Source of the DNA: CAVVKW01 sp963761705
GTDB taxonomy: Bacteria > Verrucomicrobiota > Verrucomicrobiia > Chthoniobacterales > JAATET01
Length of the DNA: 64,000 nt
Direction of reading: 5' to 3'
Assembly: GCA_963761705.1 (NCBI GenBank)
Contig: CAVXHK010000001.1
Location: forward strand, 1,302,001-1,366,000
The position numbers and the translations under genes were made by a program. Under the pieces are notes generated by a model. That model searched no databases, was not told where the DNA came from, and worked only from the letters and a program-made list of their open reading frames with translations. Shown piece by piece: positions 21,870 to 30,978 of this stretch; the stretch's first letter is position 1, and every line of letters starts with the position of its first letter.

Positions 21870-23204
21870 GTGGAGGATTTATTTGGTTCGGACGCCGAGG
21901 TGGTGGTCGACGCGAACGCGCCGCTGGCGGCGCGCATGCGGCCGCGAGTGATTGGGGAGGTGGTGGGTCAGCGGCACATTCTGGGGGAGGGGAGGTTGTT
22001 GCGGCGGGCGATCGAGGCGGATCGGATCTCGTCGATTCTGTTGTTCGGGCCGCCGGGGACGGGGAAGACGAGTCTGGCGCACGTGATCGCGGGGGCAACG
22101 GAGTCGCGATTCGAGCGGATGAACGCGGTGGAGAGTAACGTGGCGGACATCCGTCGCGTGGCGGGGGCGGCGGCAAACCGGGCGCGGGGCGGCGGGGCGC
22201 GGACGATTTTGTTCATCGACGAGATTCACCGCTTCAACAAGGCGCAGCAGGACGTGTTGCTGCCGGACGTGGAGAGTGGGCTGGTGAGGCTGATCGGGGC
22301 GACGACGCACAATCCGTATTTTTACGTAAATTCGCCGCTCGTCTCGCGATCGCAGGTCTTCGAACTCCAGCCGTTGGTGGAGGACGATCTGGTTGCGTTG
22401 ATGGAGCGGGCGGTGGCGGACGAAGAGCGCGGGTTGGGCGGGCGGGGCGTGGTGCTGGAAGCGGAGGCGGCGCGGCATCTGGCGGTGATCAGCGACGGGG
22501 ACGCGCGCAAGTGTCTCAACGGACTGGAGCTGGCGGCGTTGACGACGGCGGCGGACGCGGCGGGGCGGGTGGTGATTTCGCTGGGGGTGGCGGAGGAGAG
22601 TATCCAGCGGAAGGCGGTGGTTTACGACGGGGATGGGGACGGGCACTACGACACGATCAGCGCATTCATCAAGAGTCTCCGTGGGTCGGACCCGGACGCT
22701 TCGATTTATTGGCTGGCGAAAATGCTCTACGCCGGGGAGGACGTGCGGTTCATCGCGCGGCGGATGGTCATTTGTGCGAGCGAAGACGTGGGGCTGGCGG
22801 ATTCGAGCGCGCTATCGGTGGCCGTGGCGGCGGCTCAAGCGATCGATCTGGTGGGGCTGCCGGAGGTGCAGCTCAATCTGGCGCACGCGGCGATCTACCT
22901 CGCGACGGCTCCAAAAAGCAATCGGGCGACGGTCGCGATCGGGGCGGCGAACAAGGACGTGCGGGAAGGGCGGACCCTGGCGGTGCCGCAACATTTGAGG
23001 GACGGGCATTACGCGGGCGCGGAGAAGCTGGGCCACGGGGTGGGTTACAAATACAGCCATGATTTCGAGGGGGCGTTTGTGCCGCAGGCGTATTTGCCGG
23101 AAGGGCGGCGGTATTACGAGCCGACGGAAAACGGGATGGAGAAGCGGGTGGGTGAGCGGTTGGCTTACTGGCGAGAGATTTTCGAAAGAGAAGCCGGGGT
23201 TTGA
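21870..23204 (+). CDS. rarA: Replication-associated recombination protein A (AAA+ ATPase)
   Basis: A 444-residue homologue of RarA/MgsA/Mgs1, an AAA+ clamp-loader-like ATPase that acts at stalled replication forks. Walker A GPPGTGKT lies at residues 60-67, Walker B ILFIDEIHRF at about 110-120, sensor 1 is IGATTHNPYF, and the family-specific segment with DPDASIYWLAKML and RRMVICASEDVGLAD precedes the C-terminal tetramerisation domain (YKYSHDFEGAFVPQAYLPE). The start is a GTG preceded by GATGGGTG. The length is typical. Confidence 0.95.
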   Translation: MEDLFGSDAEVVVDANAPLAARMRPRVIGEVVGQRHILGEGRLLRRAIEADRISSILLFGPPGTGKTSLAHVIAGATESRFERMNAVESNVADIRRVAGAAANRARGGGARTILFIDEIHRFNKAQQDVLLPDVESGLVRLIGATTHNPYFYVNSPLVSRSQVFELQPLVEDDLVALMERAVADEERGLGGRGVVLEAEAARHLAVISDGDARKCLNGLELAALTTAADAAGRVVISLGVAEESIQRKAVVYDGDGDGHYDTISAFIKSLRGSDPDASIYWLAKMLYAGEDVRFIARRMVICASEDVGLADSSALSVAVAAAQAIDLVGLPEVQLNLAHAAIYLATAPKSNRATVAIGAANKDVREGRTLAVPQHLRDGHYAGAEKLGHGVGYKYSHDFEGAFVPQAYLPEGRRYYEPTENGMEKRVGERLAYWREIFEREAGV

Positions 23205-23246
23205 TCGTGAGCGGGGGCGGGCGCCGCTTGAAAGCGAAGGTGCGCT

Positions 23247-23807
23247 CTACCGACTCGTGGTGGGCAGCGCCGCCGCGCGTTGAGCGATGTCGACGTATCG
23301 GTCGGTGAAAGGAATCCAGGTGTCGCTTTTGTCCCGGGCGTCGTTGCGGCGGACGACGTTGAGCGTGGTCTGGAGTTCGCGGAGAGCCTTATCGAATCGG
23401 TTGCGTTCCGGGGGTCGGTTCATGCCGGTTTTTTGGCGGAGTTCGCCGGTCGTGAGGGGATCCAGTTCAACGAGGGCGAAGAGGTCGCGGGCGAGGCGGG
23501 AGCAATCACGGATGGCGCGGTGCGCTTCGGCGTAGTGGGTGGTGAGGCGGTCGGTGGTCATCAGGACCGCTTGGCCGTTGGGGAGTTTGCCGTAGAAGAT
23601 TTCGTCCGGGTAGGCGGCGGGGAGTTCGTTTTTCCACGACCAGATCGCGGAGACTTTCTGGCCCCAGCCGGATTCGCCGGGTTGCTTTTCGGGGAGGTCG
23701 ACGGCGTCCCAGAGCGACGGGACGGTCGATTTTTTGTCGCCAAAGATGCCAACGATGCCGTGATGGCGGACGAAGGCGCGGGCTTGGGCGAGGGTGCGGA
23801 TTGGCAC
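23247..23807 (-). CDS. AlkZ/YcaQ-related winged-helix protein
   Basis: A 186-residue soluble protein. The N-terminal TLAQARAFVRHHGIVGIFGDK and SAIWSWKNELPAAYPDEIFYGK segments followed by a winged-helix-like C-terminal half (LTTGELRQKTGMNRPPERNRFDKALREL) resemble the short AlkZ-related proteins. These share parts of the HTH_42 DNA glycosylase fold but are much shorter than true interstrand-crosslink glycosylases, so activity is doubtful. It starts at GTG, 26 bases after the aminopeptidase gene, and both are read in the same direction, so an operon is likely. The family name is a tentative call. Confidence 0.65.
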   Translation of the reverse strand: MPIRTLAQARAFVRHHGIVGIFGDKKSTVPSLWDAVDLPEKQPGESGWGQKVSAIWSWKNELPAAYPDEIFYGKLPNGQAVLMTTDRLTTHYAEAHRAIRDCSRLARDLFALVELDPLTTGELRQKTGMNRPPERNRFDKALRELQTTLNVVRRNDARDKSDTWIPFTDRYVDIAQRAAALPTTSR

Positions 23808-23833
23808 GGCGTCGGGGAGTGCCGCGCTCTGGA

Positions 23834-24946
23834 TTACCCGAGCAAGTGATCCGGATTGAGCTTCTGCAGGGCTTTGGGGAGGAAAATGCCATCCTGGCGG
23901 ATGAGCTTGCCGTCGAACCAGATCTCGCCGCCGCCGTAGTCTTTGCGTTGGATGTTGACCATGTCCCAGTGGATGCGGCTCTTGTTGCCGTTGCCAGCGC
24001 GCGCGTAGGCTTGGCCGGGAGTGAAGTGGAAGGACCCCGAGATTTTTTCGTCGAAGAGGATGTCACGCATCGGGTGGAGGATGTGCGGATTGAAGCCGAT
24101 GGCGAACTCGCCGATGAACCGCGAGCCGGCGTCGCTGTCGAGGATCTTATTGAGCGCTTCGGTGTTGTTGGACGTGGCCTTGACGATCTTGCCTTTGGAA
24201 AATTCGAGGACGATGCCTTCGAAGGCGATGCCCTGGTAGATCGTCGGCGTGTTGTAGGTGATGACGCCTTCGACGCTGTCTTTGACTGGGCAGGAAAAGA
24301 CTTCGCCATCGGGAATGTTGCGATCGCCGCCGCACATTTCGGAGCCGATGCCTTTGATCGAGAAGCGAAGATCGGTGCCGGGACCCTTGAGGTGAACTTT
24401 GTCGGTCTTGTCCATGAGGGACTTGAGCGCCTTCATGCCCGGGAGCATGCGGCTGTAATCGAGGGTGCAAACTTTGAAGTAGAAATCCTCGAACGCCTCG
24501 GTGCTCATCTGCGCCTGTTGCGCCATGGAAGGAGTGGGCCAGCGGAGGACGACCCACTTGGTCTTGTTGATCCGGTAGTCGAGGACGGGGCGCATCTTGC
24601 CGCCGATGAGCAACATGCGGTCCTCGGGGATGTCGGACATCTCGGTGATGTTATGGCTGCCGCGGATGGCGATGTAGGCGTCCATCTTCTTCATGCGGGC
24701 CAGCTCGATGGTGCTGGAGACCGCGAGCTGGGCTTCGTCGACCCCGGCGGCGAGTTCGCGCGAGATGCGGGCGTTGTGGAGCTGAACGAATGGCGTGGCC
24801 TTGGCGGCGCGGACGGCGCGGACGAGGGTGATCACGAATTCTTCGGGGATGTCGAAGGCGTCAATGAGGACCTTCTCGCCGGGTTTGAGGTCGGTCGAGT
24901 GGCGGGTGAGGACGGCGGAGAGGTCGTTGAAGCGGGGATCGGTCAT
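23834..24946 (-). CDS. M29-type aminopeptidase
   Basis: A 370-residue cytosolic metallo-aminopeptidase of the thermophilic aminopeptidase family (AmpS, aminopeptidase T). Metal ligands are probably the Glu residues in DGEVFSCP and FIGEFAIGFN, and the His/Asp in FHFTPGQAYA and SRIHWDMVNI near the C-terminus, the order seen in M29 enzymes. The N-terminal domain has the usual AYIAIRGSHNITEMSDIP region. The enzyme removes N-terminal residues from peptides. Encoded between the AlkZ-related gene and the CNNM/CBS gene, all on the minus strand with 11-26 base gaps. Confidence 0.85.
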   Translation of the reverse strand: MTDPRFNDLSAVLTRHSTDLKPGEKVLIDAFDIPEEFVITLVRAVRAAKATPFVQLHNARISRELAAGVDEAQLAVSSTIELARMKKMDAYIAIRGSHNITEMSDIPEDRMLLIGGKMRPVLDYRINKTKWVVLRWPTPSMAQQAQMSTEAFEDFYFKVCTLDYSRMLPGMKALKSLMDKTDKVHLKGPGTDLRFSIKGIGSEMCGGDRNIPDGEVFSCPVKDSVEGVITYNTPTIYQGIAFEGIVLEFSKGKIVKATSNNTEALNKILDSDAGSRFIGEFAIGFNPHILHPMRDILFDEKISGSFHFTPGQAYARAGNGNKSRIHWDMVNIQRKDYGGGEIWFDGKLIRQDGIFLPKALQKLNPDHLLG

Positions 24947-24957
24947 GGGGAAAGTGT

Positions 24958-26370
24958 CTAGGTTTCGGAGTTTTTCGGTTCCTTCGGAGCGTCGATTTCT
25001 GGTTCGGCGACCGGGTCTTTTTTGAAATGGACTTCGAGGATGCGGCGGGCGTCGGATTTGGCGACGGTGGCGAGCCAGTGGCCGATGCGGGCGGTTTCGC
25101 CGACGACCGGGAGATGGCCAAGTTCGGAAGTAATGTAGCCGCCGATGGTGGTGACGTCGGCTTCATCGAACTTGAAATCAAGTTTTTCTTCGAGTTCGTA
25201 GAGGGCGTGGGTGCCGTCGGTTTCGAACTCGGATTCGTTGATCTTGCGGTAGTCCTCGGCGGCAACGTCGAATTCGTCCTGAATGTCTCCAACGAGTTCT
25301 TCGAGGACGTTGTCGAGAGTGACGATGCCGACGGCTCCACCGTATTCGTCGACGGCGACGGCGAGGTGGGCGTGCTTGGTCAGGAAGAAGCGGAGAAGCT
25401 TCTCCAGGGGCATCATTTCCGACACGTGGAGGAGTTCGCGCTTGATCGAGTCGAAGTCCTGGCGGTTCTCGCGGATGAGGGCAAGGAGGTCTTTGATGTG
25501 AACGAGGCCGACCGCGTCGTCGAGGTGCTCGCGGCAGAGCGGGAAGCGAGTGTGGCGGGATTCCATCGCAGTCTTCATCTCGCCATCGAAAGGCTCGTCG
25601 AGATCGAGGTAAACGACCTCGCCGCGGGGTGTCATGATGTCGCGGACGATCCGGCGTTTGAGGTCGAGGGCGGCGATGCTGATCTCGCGGCCAAGGGACG
25701 AAACTTCGTCGGACTTCTGGCTCTCGGCGATGATGAGTCGGAGTTCCTCTTCGCTGTGGGCGAGTTCGGATTCGCCGGCGGGTTCGACCTTGAAAGCGTG
25801 GCGGAGGAGGAAGTTCGCGTTGCCGTTAAGGAACCAGATCAGTGGCTTGAAGACGAGGTAGAAGAGGCGCAGCGGTCCGCTGACGAGCATGGTGATCTGA
25901 AGGGCCTTTCGGATGGCGAGCGACTTCGGGGCGAGTTCGCCGAGGACGATGTGAAGGTAGGTGATGATCGAAAACGCGATGGCGAAGCCCGCGGTGTGGA
26001 CCACAACGGCTGACTCGATCCCGACTCGGTGGAAAACGGGCTCGATCATGGCCGCAAGGAACGGCTCGCCTATCCAGCCGAGGCCGAGACTGGCGAGAGT
26101 GATGCCGAGCTGCGTGGCGGAGAGGTATTCGTCGAGATGGGCGACGACGACGCGGGCGCGGGCAGCATTTTTCACGCCCTGATCGATGAGGGCATCGACC
26201 TGGCTCCCGCGGACTTTGACGATGGCGAATTCGGAGGCGACGAAGAAACCGTTCAGGAGGACGAGAACGAGAATCGCCAGGAGCTTGATGAAGACAACTC
26301 CGGGGGAATCCCAGTCGGTGATGACAGCGCCGTCGACGGCTGCAGCCAGAAAGAGATGCGAGATTTCCAT
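24958..26370 (-). CDS. CNNM/CBS-domain membrane protein (HlyC/CorC family)
   Basis: A 470-residue inner-membrane protein. An N-terminal DUF21 (CNNM) transmembrane domain with three to four helices contains NGFFVASEFAIVKVR and the conserved LGLGWIGEP; a pair of CBS domains follows (DIMTPRGEVVYLDLD and SEMMPLEKLLRFF to VDEYGGAVGIVTLDNVLEELVGDI), and then a CorC_HlyC domain ends the fold (YITSELGHLPVVGETARIG). Members are linked to magnesium or cobalt efflux and membrane integrity; the haemolysin name is historical. The CBS pair probably senses adenine nucleotides. Confidence 0.92.
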   Translation of the reverse strand: MEISHLFLAAAVDGAVITDWDSPGVVFIKLLAILVLVLLNGFFVASEFAIVKVRGSQVDALIDQGVKNAARARVVVAHLDEYLSATQLGITLASLGLGWIGEPFLAAMIEPVFHRVGIESAVVVHTAGFAIAFSIITYLHIVLGELAPKSLAIRKALQITMLVSGPLRLFYLVFKPLIWFLNGNANFLLRHAFKVEPAGESELAHSEEELRLIIAESQKSDEVSSLGREISIAALDLKRRIVRDIMTPRGEVVYLDLDEPFDGEMKTAMESRHTRFPLCREHLDDAVGLVHIKDLLALIRENRQDFDSIKRELLHVSEMMPLEKLLRFFLTKHAHLAVAVDEYGGAVGIVTLDNVLEELVGDIQDEFDVAAEDYRKINESEFETDGTHALYELEEKLDFKFDEADVTTIGGYITSELGHLPVVGETARIGHWLATVAKSDARRILEVHFKKDPVAEPEIDAPKEPKNSET

Positions 26371-26535
26371 TAGAATCCAGAGGTGGGCCGTCAGCTCCCG
26401 GGGTCTGGGCCCCGAAGGTTAGTGAATTGGCTAATAGCGTGGATGTCCCGGGTTCTTTCAGGTCGTCGGACGGCATGCAACGGATGAGTTCGGGGGAAGC
26501 TGAGTGGCTTTTGGCAGCGTGCTAGAAACGAAGAC

Positions 26536-26557
26536 GGGACGGATGTTACCCCGTCCC
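26536..26557 (-). terminator. Probable terminator after rpsN
   Basis: On the minus strand GGGACGG-GGTAACAT-CCGTCCC is followed by GTCTTCGTTTC. The stem is perfect over seven pairs and the tail is moderately T-rich. It lies 39 bases beyond the rpsN stop. Confidence 0.55.
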
Positions 26558-26596
26558 TTCCGTGCGGCGGGATCAGACCCGCCCAGCGATGACTGC

Positions 26597-26866
26597 TTAC
26601 CAGCTCGACTTGGTGACGCCGGGAATGTAGCCGTTCAGAGCAAGTTCGCGGAAAGTCATCCGGGAGAGTTTGAAGCGGCGCAGGAAAGCGCGGCGGCGGC
26701 CGGTGAGTTGGCAGCGATTCACGACGCGGGTCGGGCTTGCGTCGCGAGGGAGTTGGGTGAGACCGATGTAGTCTTTGTTTGCTTTGAGTTCCGCGCGAAT
26801 CTCGGCGTACTTTTCAACTGTCTTTCGCTTGCGGTCGTTCCGCTCGAGCCATGCTTTCTTTGCCAT
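26597..26866 (-). CDS. rpsN: 30S ribosomal protein S14 (zinc-free type)
   Basis: An 89-residue ribosomal protein beginning MAKKAWLERNDRKRKTVEKY and ending in the conserved GYIPGVTKSSW. The core NRCQLTGRRRAFLRRFKLSR keeps only one of the four cysteines of zinc-binding S14, so this is the C-minus form. It is encoded away from the main ribosomal protein operon, which is common for alternative S14 copies; whether a second copy exists elsewhere cannot be seen. An ATG seven codons upstream is in frame but would add residues foreign to the family. Confidence 0.96.
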   Translation of the reverse strand: MAKKAWLERNDRKRKTVEKYAEIRAELKANKDYIGLTQLPRDASPTRVVNRCQLTGRRRAFLRRFKLSRMTFRELALNGYIPGVTKSSW

Positions 26867-26994
26867 AAGGAACCCGGAATTATGCACGGGGGCATCGGGA
26901 TGGCAAGGCGTAAGTGAGGTGCTTGGGGTTTTTCTTTGAGTCAGGTTTTGGGAGGGTTTGGGTCATTGCGGGTCATTGGCCGCGGGCGATGGTT

Positions 26995-27456
26995 TTATCG
27001 GACAACGAGGATGCGGGCTGGCGGGTTCTCGAGGGAATCGTCGGGCATTTTTCCCATCAATTGCCCACCGAGCGGCGATTCCGGCGTGATGAGCGTGATG
27101 GACTGTTCGTCGAAAACGATTTCGGTTCCGCCGCCCGCTGGAGCGAGGAAGAACCAGTGCCTTTCACCGGGAAGCTCAAGCTCGATGGCGGCTCCGAGAT
27201 CGATCGGGTCGGCGGGGGCGAACGCGCGAGGGGTGAGTGTGTCGAAGGCGGCGAGGGCTTCGCGGGCGGTGAGGGCTTGCTTGGCGAGACCGTCGGCGAG
27301 GTAGTTCTGTTCCGTTGAGAGGGTATCGTATTTGTCTTCGGCGCGGCTCTCTTCGTCGTTGCCGCCGGCGCGGGTTTGGCGGGAGGCGGCGCGGAGGTTT
27401 TCGAACTCCGCGAGCAGGGTCGCCCGGATGGCTTCGAAGAGGTCGGGTTTATTCAC
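26995..27456 (-). CDS. GreA/GreB-like transcription factor-family protein
   Basis: A 153-residue soluble protein. The N-terminal helical part carries GGNDEESRAEDKYDTLSTEQNYLA, a segment found in GreA/B-like short proteins with a coiled-coil arm. The C-terminal part ends with ITPESPLGGQLMGKMPDDSLE, equivalent to the SPLGRALLGK-x-GD motif of the Gre FKBP-like domain. It is shorter and more divergent than GreA, so it may bind the polymerase secondary channel without cleavage activity. GTG start; it overlaps the upstream acetyltransferase by eight bases, so both are probably translated together. Confidence 0.65.
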   Translation of the reverse strand: MNKPDLFEAIRATLLAEFENLRAASRQTRAGGNDEESRAEDKYDTLSTEQNYLADGLAKQALTAREALAAFDTLTPRAFAPADPIDLGAAIELELPGERHWFFLAPAGGGTEIVFDEQSITLITPESPLGGQLMGKMPDDSLENPPARILVVR

Positions 27457-28015
27457 CGGTCGGCAAGGAGCGGATCACTCGAGCGGGGTTGCCAACGGCG
27501 ACGACGCGATCGGGAAGGGAGCGGGTCACCACGCTACCGGCTCCGACGACGGTGTGATCGCCGATGGTGACGCCGGGGCAAATGAGGGCCCCGCCGCCGA
27601 TCCAGACGTTGTCGCCGATGGTGATGGGAAGGCCGAGTTCGAGATCTTGGAGGCGAAGGTGAGCCTCCAACGGGTGGGTGGCGGTGTAGATCTGGACGCT
27701 GGGCGCGAGGAGGACGTGGTTGCCGATGGTTACCGGTGCCACGTCGAGGATCAGGCAGTTGAAGTTAGCGTAGAAGTCGTTGCCGACGGTGATGTTCCAG
27801 CCGTAGTCAACGGAGAAGGGCGGCTCGATCCACGGGTTAGCGCCGACGGAGGCGAGGCCTTCGCGGATGAGGTTCTGGCGGGCCGGGCGGTCGTCCGGCG
27901 AGGACGCGGCGAGCCGGACCATCCAGTGGCGGGCGCGGGTGCGCTCGGCGGAGAGGTCGTCGTCGCCGCCGAAGTAGAGCTCGCCGGCGAGCATTTTTGC
28001 GCGTTCGGATTTCAT
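27449..28015 (-). CDS. Sugar O-acetyltransferase (maltose/galactoside type)
   Basis: A 188-residue hexapeptide-repeat acetyltransferase. It starts KMLAGELYFGGDDDLSAER, the N-terminal Mac domain, and continues with left-handed beta-helix repeats (NFNCLILDVAPVTIGNHVLLAPSVQIYTATHP, then ITIGDNVWIGGGALICPGVTIGDHTVVGAGSVVTRSL). The catalytic His is in TATHP. It transfers acetyl from acetyl-CoA to a sugar hydroxyl, probably as a detoxification or cell-surface reaction. The typical length is about 185-200. Confidence 0.9.
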   Translation of the reverse strand: MKSERAKMLAGELYFGGDDDLSAERTRARHWMVRLAASSPDDRPARQNLIREGLASVGANPWIEPPFSVDYGWNITVGNDFYANFNCLILDVAPVTIGNHVLLAPSVQIYTATHPLEAHLRLQDLELGLPITIGDNVWIGGGALICPGVTIGDHTVVGAGSVVTRSLPDRVVAVGNPARVIRSLPTGE

Positions 28016-28080
28016 CGGTTGGATGATGCTGAAGCGCGGCGCGGCGTCGAGGGACTTCGCGGCTGGGAGTCGTCGGCTTG

Positions 28081-28629
28081 CTAGAATTTGCTCTCGGCGG
28101 AGGCGGTGGCGGTCGCGGACTGGACCGTCACGCCGTCGGAAAGAGTCCGGGAGCCGGACAGCTTGGCTTTGGTGGCGACTTTCTTCCCGCGGATCTTGGA
28201 AGTTGCGCGGGCGACTCCGCTGTAGGCTGGTCCGTCGCCGTCGAGACTCAGCGAACCCGCGTCTCCTTTGGCGACGTATTTGATCACCTTGCCGTTGCGT
28301 TTGACTTTGGCCTTTTTGACGTCGCCCTCTGATCGAGTGTCCAAACCATCCTCCGGGCCGCCGTGTTTGACGGGGGTCTCGGTGTTTCCGTCTTTCTTAG
28401 GAATTTTCGCTTTGCCCTGCCGGTCGAAGGATTCCTCGGTGACCGTGCCGGACGGTCCGGACGTCGTGAAGACCACGTTGGTCAGCTCCCCGTCTGCCAA
28501 ACCGCCTGCCTTCCGCAGGACGCGCTTTTCGTTAACAGTGTCGGCGTGGACGAGGCCGCCCGCGAAGACACTGACTCCAACGAGGGCGGGGATGAGAAAA
28601 CGGCGATTGCTGCTGGTGTGGATGCTCAT
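28081..28629 (-). CDS. Secreted protein of unknown function
   Basis: A 182-residue protein with a clear Sec signal (FLIPALVGVSVFAGGLVHA then DTVNEKRV). The mature part is basic and rich in Gly, Ser, Thr and Lys, with alternating short strands (GELTNVVFTTSGPSGTVTE, VKKAKVKRNGKVIKYVAKGD, SGVARATSKIRGKKVATKAKL). It ends at 28081; the frame continues upstream of 28629 only as the antisense of the MMPL transporter. No family recognised. It is divergent from the MMPL gene, with about 90 bases between the two starts. Confidence 0.65.
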   Translation of the reverse strand: MSIHTSSNRRFLIPALVGVSVFAGGLVHADTVNEKRVLRKAGGLADGELTNVVFTTSGPSGTVTEESFDRQGKAKIPKKDGNTETPVKHGGPEDGLDTRSEGDVKKAKVKRNGKVIKYVAKGDAGSLSLDGDGPAYSGVARATSKIRGKKVATKAKLSGSRTLSDGVTVQSATATASAESKF

Positions 28630-28719
28630 TACAAGCTCCACCGTCGCACCTGAGGGAGCGAGGTCAATGACATTGTCCGTGGCTTTTTGGTCGTAAATTG
28701 CCATTAAGGTGAGGCGTCC

Positions 28720-30978
28720 GTGACTGGGATCTTTCATCATTTGATCGTTCGGCCCCGGACGTGCTTGGCGATCGGGGCGCTCCTGACGCTCGCTCTCGGC
28801 TTGGGAGTCGTCCGGCTGCAGATTGATAATTCCACGAGCGGCTTGTTTTTGGACGACGATCCGGACGTTGGCTATTGGGGTGACGTGCGGGCTAATTTCG
28901 GCCCGGACCCGGATCTGTTCGTCATCGTGCGGAGCGGGGATCTGTTTGGCGGCGGGGCGCTGGGAGCGGCGAGGGAATTGGCGGCGGCGGTGGCGGCGGT
29001 GCCCGGGGTGCGGCGGGCGGTGAGTCTTTTTAACGTCCGGACGATGCGCGAGGAGACATTCGAGGTCGGCGGGCGGAGCTACCAACGGGTCGCACCCGGA
29101 ACGGTGCTGGCCCGGCTCCCGGCAACGGTTGCGGAATCGAAGCGGGTGAGGATGGAGATTCTCGGGGACTCCGTGCTGCGCGACACGTTGGTCAATGGCG
29201 CGGGTAACGCGATGGTCGTGGGGCTGGAGATCGACGTTTCGCCCGGGGGCGGATCGACCGAAGAAGCCGTCGTGGCTGCGGTGGTGGCGACGACCAAGGC
29301 GCTGACAACGACTTTGGAGGCTGCCGGGTTGGAGGTCGAAGTCTACGGGCGCGCTTTCGTCAAAGCGGCGATCACGGAGTCGATCTGGGAAAACTTGGCG
29401 CTGCTCGGGCCGGTCGCGTTGGTGGTGGTGCTGGGGATCATCCTGGCGGCGTTTCGGTCGGTCGTCGCGATGGCGCTGCCGCTGCTGACGGGGGTGACGA
29501 GCGTGTTGGCGACGCTGGGGTTGATGGGTTATCTCGGGATCGCGATGACGCCGATCTCTTCGACGGTCGTGGTGCTCGTCCTCGTGATCGGATGCGTGGA
29601 GGACATTCATCTGGTGGCGGGTTACGCGCGGGGGATCCGGGCCGGGCGGGAGCGGATCGAGGCCGTGCGGGCGCTCGGGGAGACGACGATCCCCGCGTCC
29701 GTGCTGGCGGTGCTCACAACGGTGCTGGGTTTCCTGGCGATTGTCCCCAGTCCGGTTCCGCAGTTACGCGAATTTGCGGTTGCGTGCGCGGCCGGGGTGC
29801 TCATTAACTTCGTGCTCACGCTGCTGTTCGTTCCAGCGCTGTTGGGGCTGCTGCCGATCCCGCGGGCCTTTCGACGGACGAGTTCGGTCGGCGGGCGGGT
29901 GACGGAAGGCTGCGGGCGGATCCTGCGGGCTCGCGGGTGGGTGCTGGGTGGATTTGCGGTGTCGGCTGCCGTGGCGGGGTTGGGGGTCGCGCGGCTGGAA
30001 ACTGACACCGATTACCTTCGGTTTTTCCCGGCGGATTCTCCCGTTAACGAGATCGCCGAACGGGTGTCGAACGACTTCGGCGGGAGCGCGGTTTTTTCGG
30101 TTGCGGTGGAGACGGAGCGGGCGGACGGGATCTACGAGTGGGAGACCTTCCGGGCGCTGAACGCGTTCAGCGGGCGGCTGGAGGAGCGGTTCGGCCACGC
30201 GCTGAGCGTGGGGGATCTGCTGCGTGAACTTCCGCGCGATCCGCCGACGTCGCAGGCGGACTTGGACGAGCTGATTGCCTTGCTCCCTCGGTCGTTACTC
30301 TCGCCGTTTGTCGATCATGATGGCTCTCGGGCGCTGATCCGGGTGCGTTCGTCGAGCTCGGGGTCGAAGGGGATGCGATTGGACGCGGAGGCGGTGAAGG
30401 CGCTTGCCGATGAGGTTTTGCCCGCGGGGATCGAGGTGCGGATCTCGGGCGAGTTGCCGTTGCTCCACCGATTTGCGGATGAAGTTGTGGGTGGGTTGGT
30501 GCAGGGTCTGGCGCTGCTGCTGGCCGCCGTGGGGCTGGTCTTCGGGCTGGCGTTCCGTTCGTGGCGGTGCGGGGCAATCGGAGTGGTGGTCAATTTTTTC
30601 CCTTCGGTGGTGACGCTCGGCTTGATGGGTTGGATGGGTATCCCGCTGGGGGTGGGGACATTTGCCATCGCCATCGTGGCGCTGGGGATCAGTGCCGACG
30701 ACACGCTGCACTTCCTGGTGCGGCAGCGGGCGGAGCGGCGGCGGGGCGGGCCGCCGAACGGGGCTGTCGCGGTAGCCTTCGCGACGGAACTCCAACCCGT
30801 CCTCGTGACGACGGTAGCGGTGACGGTCGGGTTTCTGGTGCTCGGGCTGAGTTCGCTCGCGCTGCACCGCGAGGCAGCGGTCTTGTATGCGGTCGCGTTC
30901 GGGTCGGCGCTCGTGGCGGACTTGTTGCTATTACCCTGCCTTTTGGCGGGGCGGGATCAGTCGAGAAATTTGTCGTAG
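28720..30978 (+). CDS. MMPL/RND-family transporter
   Basis: A 752-residue, twelve-helix inner-membrane exporter with two RND halves, each a periplasmic loop after the first helix and a cluster of five or six helices. The proton-relay helices show VVLVLVIGCVEDIHLVAGYA in the first half and AIVALGISADDTLHFLVRQRAE in the second, with the acidic pair characteristic of MMPL and sterol-sensing-like members. It starts with GTG behind AAGGTGAGG. Mycobacterial MMPL proteins export polyketide-derived lipids, and a large PKS lies 2.4 kb downstream, so export of its product is plausible but inferred. Its stop overlaps the end of the convergent GNAT gene by 22 bases. Confidence 0.9.
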   Translation: MTGIFHHLIVRPRTCLAIGALLTLALGLGVVRLQIDNSTSGLFLDDDPDVGYWGDVRANFGPDPDLFVIVRSGDLFGGGALGAARELAAAVAAVPGVRRAVSLFNVRTMREETFEVGGRSYQRVAPGTVLARLPATVAESKRVRMEILGDSVLRDTLVNGAGNAMVVGLEIDVSPGGGSTEEAVVAAVVATTKALTTTLEAAGLEVEVYGRAFVKAAITESIWENLALLGPVALVVVLGIILAAFRSVVAMALPLLTGVTSVLATLGLMGYLGIAMTPISSTVVVLVLVIGCVEDIHLVAGYARGIRAGRERIEAVRALGETTIPASVLAVLTTVLGFLAIVPSPVPQLREFAVACAAGVLINFVLTLLFVPALLGLLPIPRAFRRTSSVGGRVTEGCGRILRARGWVLGGFAVSAAVAGLGVARLETDTDYLRFFPADSPVNEIAERVSNDFGGSAVFSVAVETERADGIYEWETFRALNAFSGRLEERFGHALSVGDLLRELPRDPPTSQADLDELIALLPRSLLSPFVDHDGSRALIRVRSSSSGSKGMRLDAEAVKALADEVLPAGIEVRISGELPLLHRFADEVVGGLVQGLALLLAAVGLVFGLAFRSWRCGAIGVVVNFFPSVVTLGLMGWMGIPLGVGTFAIAIVALGISADDTLHFLVRQRAERRRGGPPNGAVAVAFATELQPVLVTTVAVTVGFLVLGLSSLALHREAAVLYAVAFGSALVADLLLLPCLLAGRDQSRNLS

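Noticed and set aside
26399..26414. Hairpin CGGGGTCTGGGCCCCG near the CNNM start
   Set aside because: It falls in the 5' leader of the minus-strand gene, has no T-run on either side and is too short to claim as a terminator.
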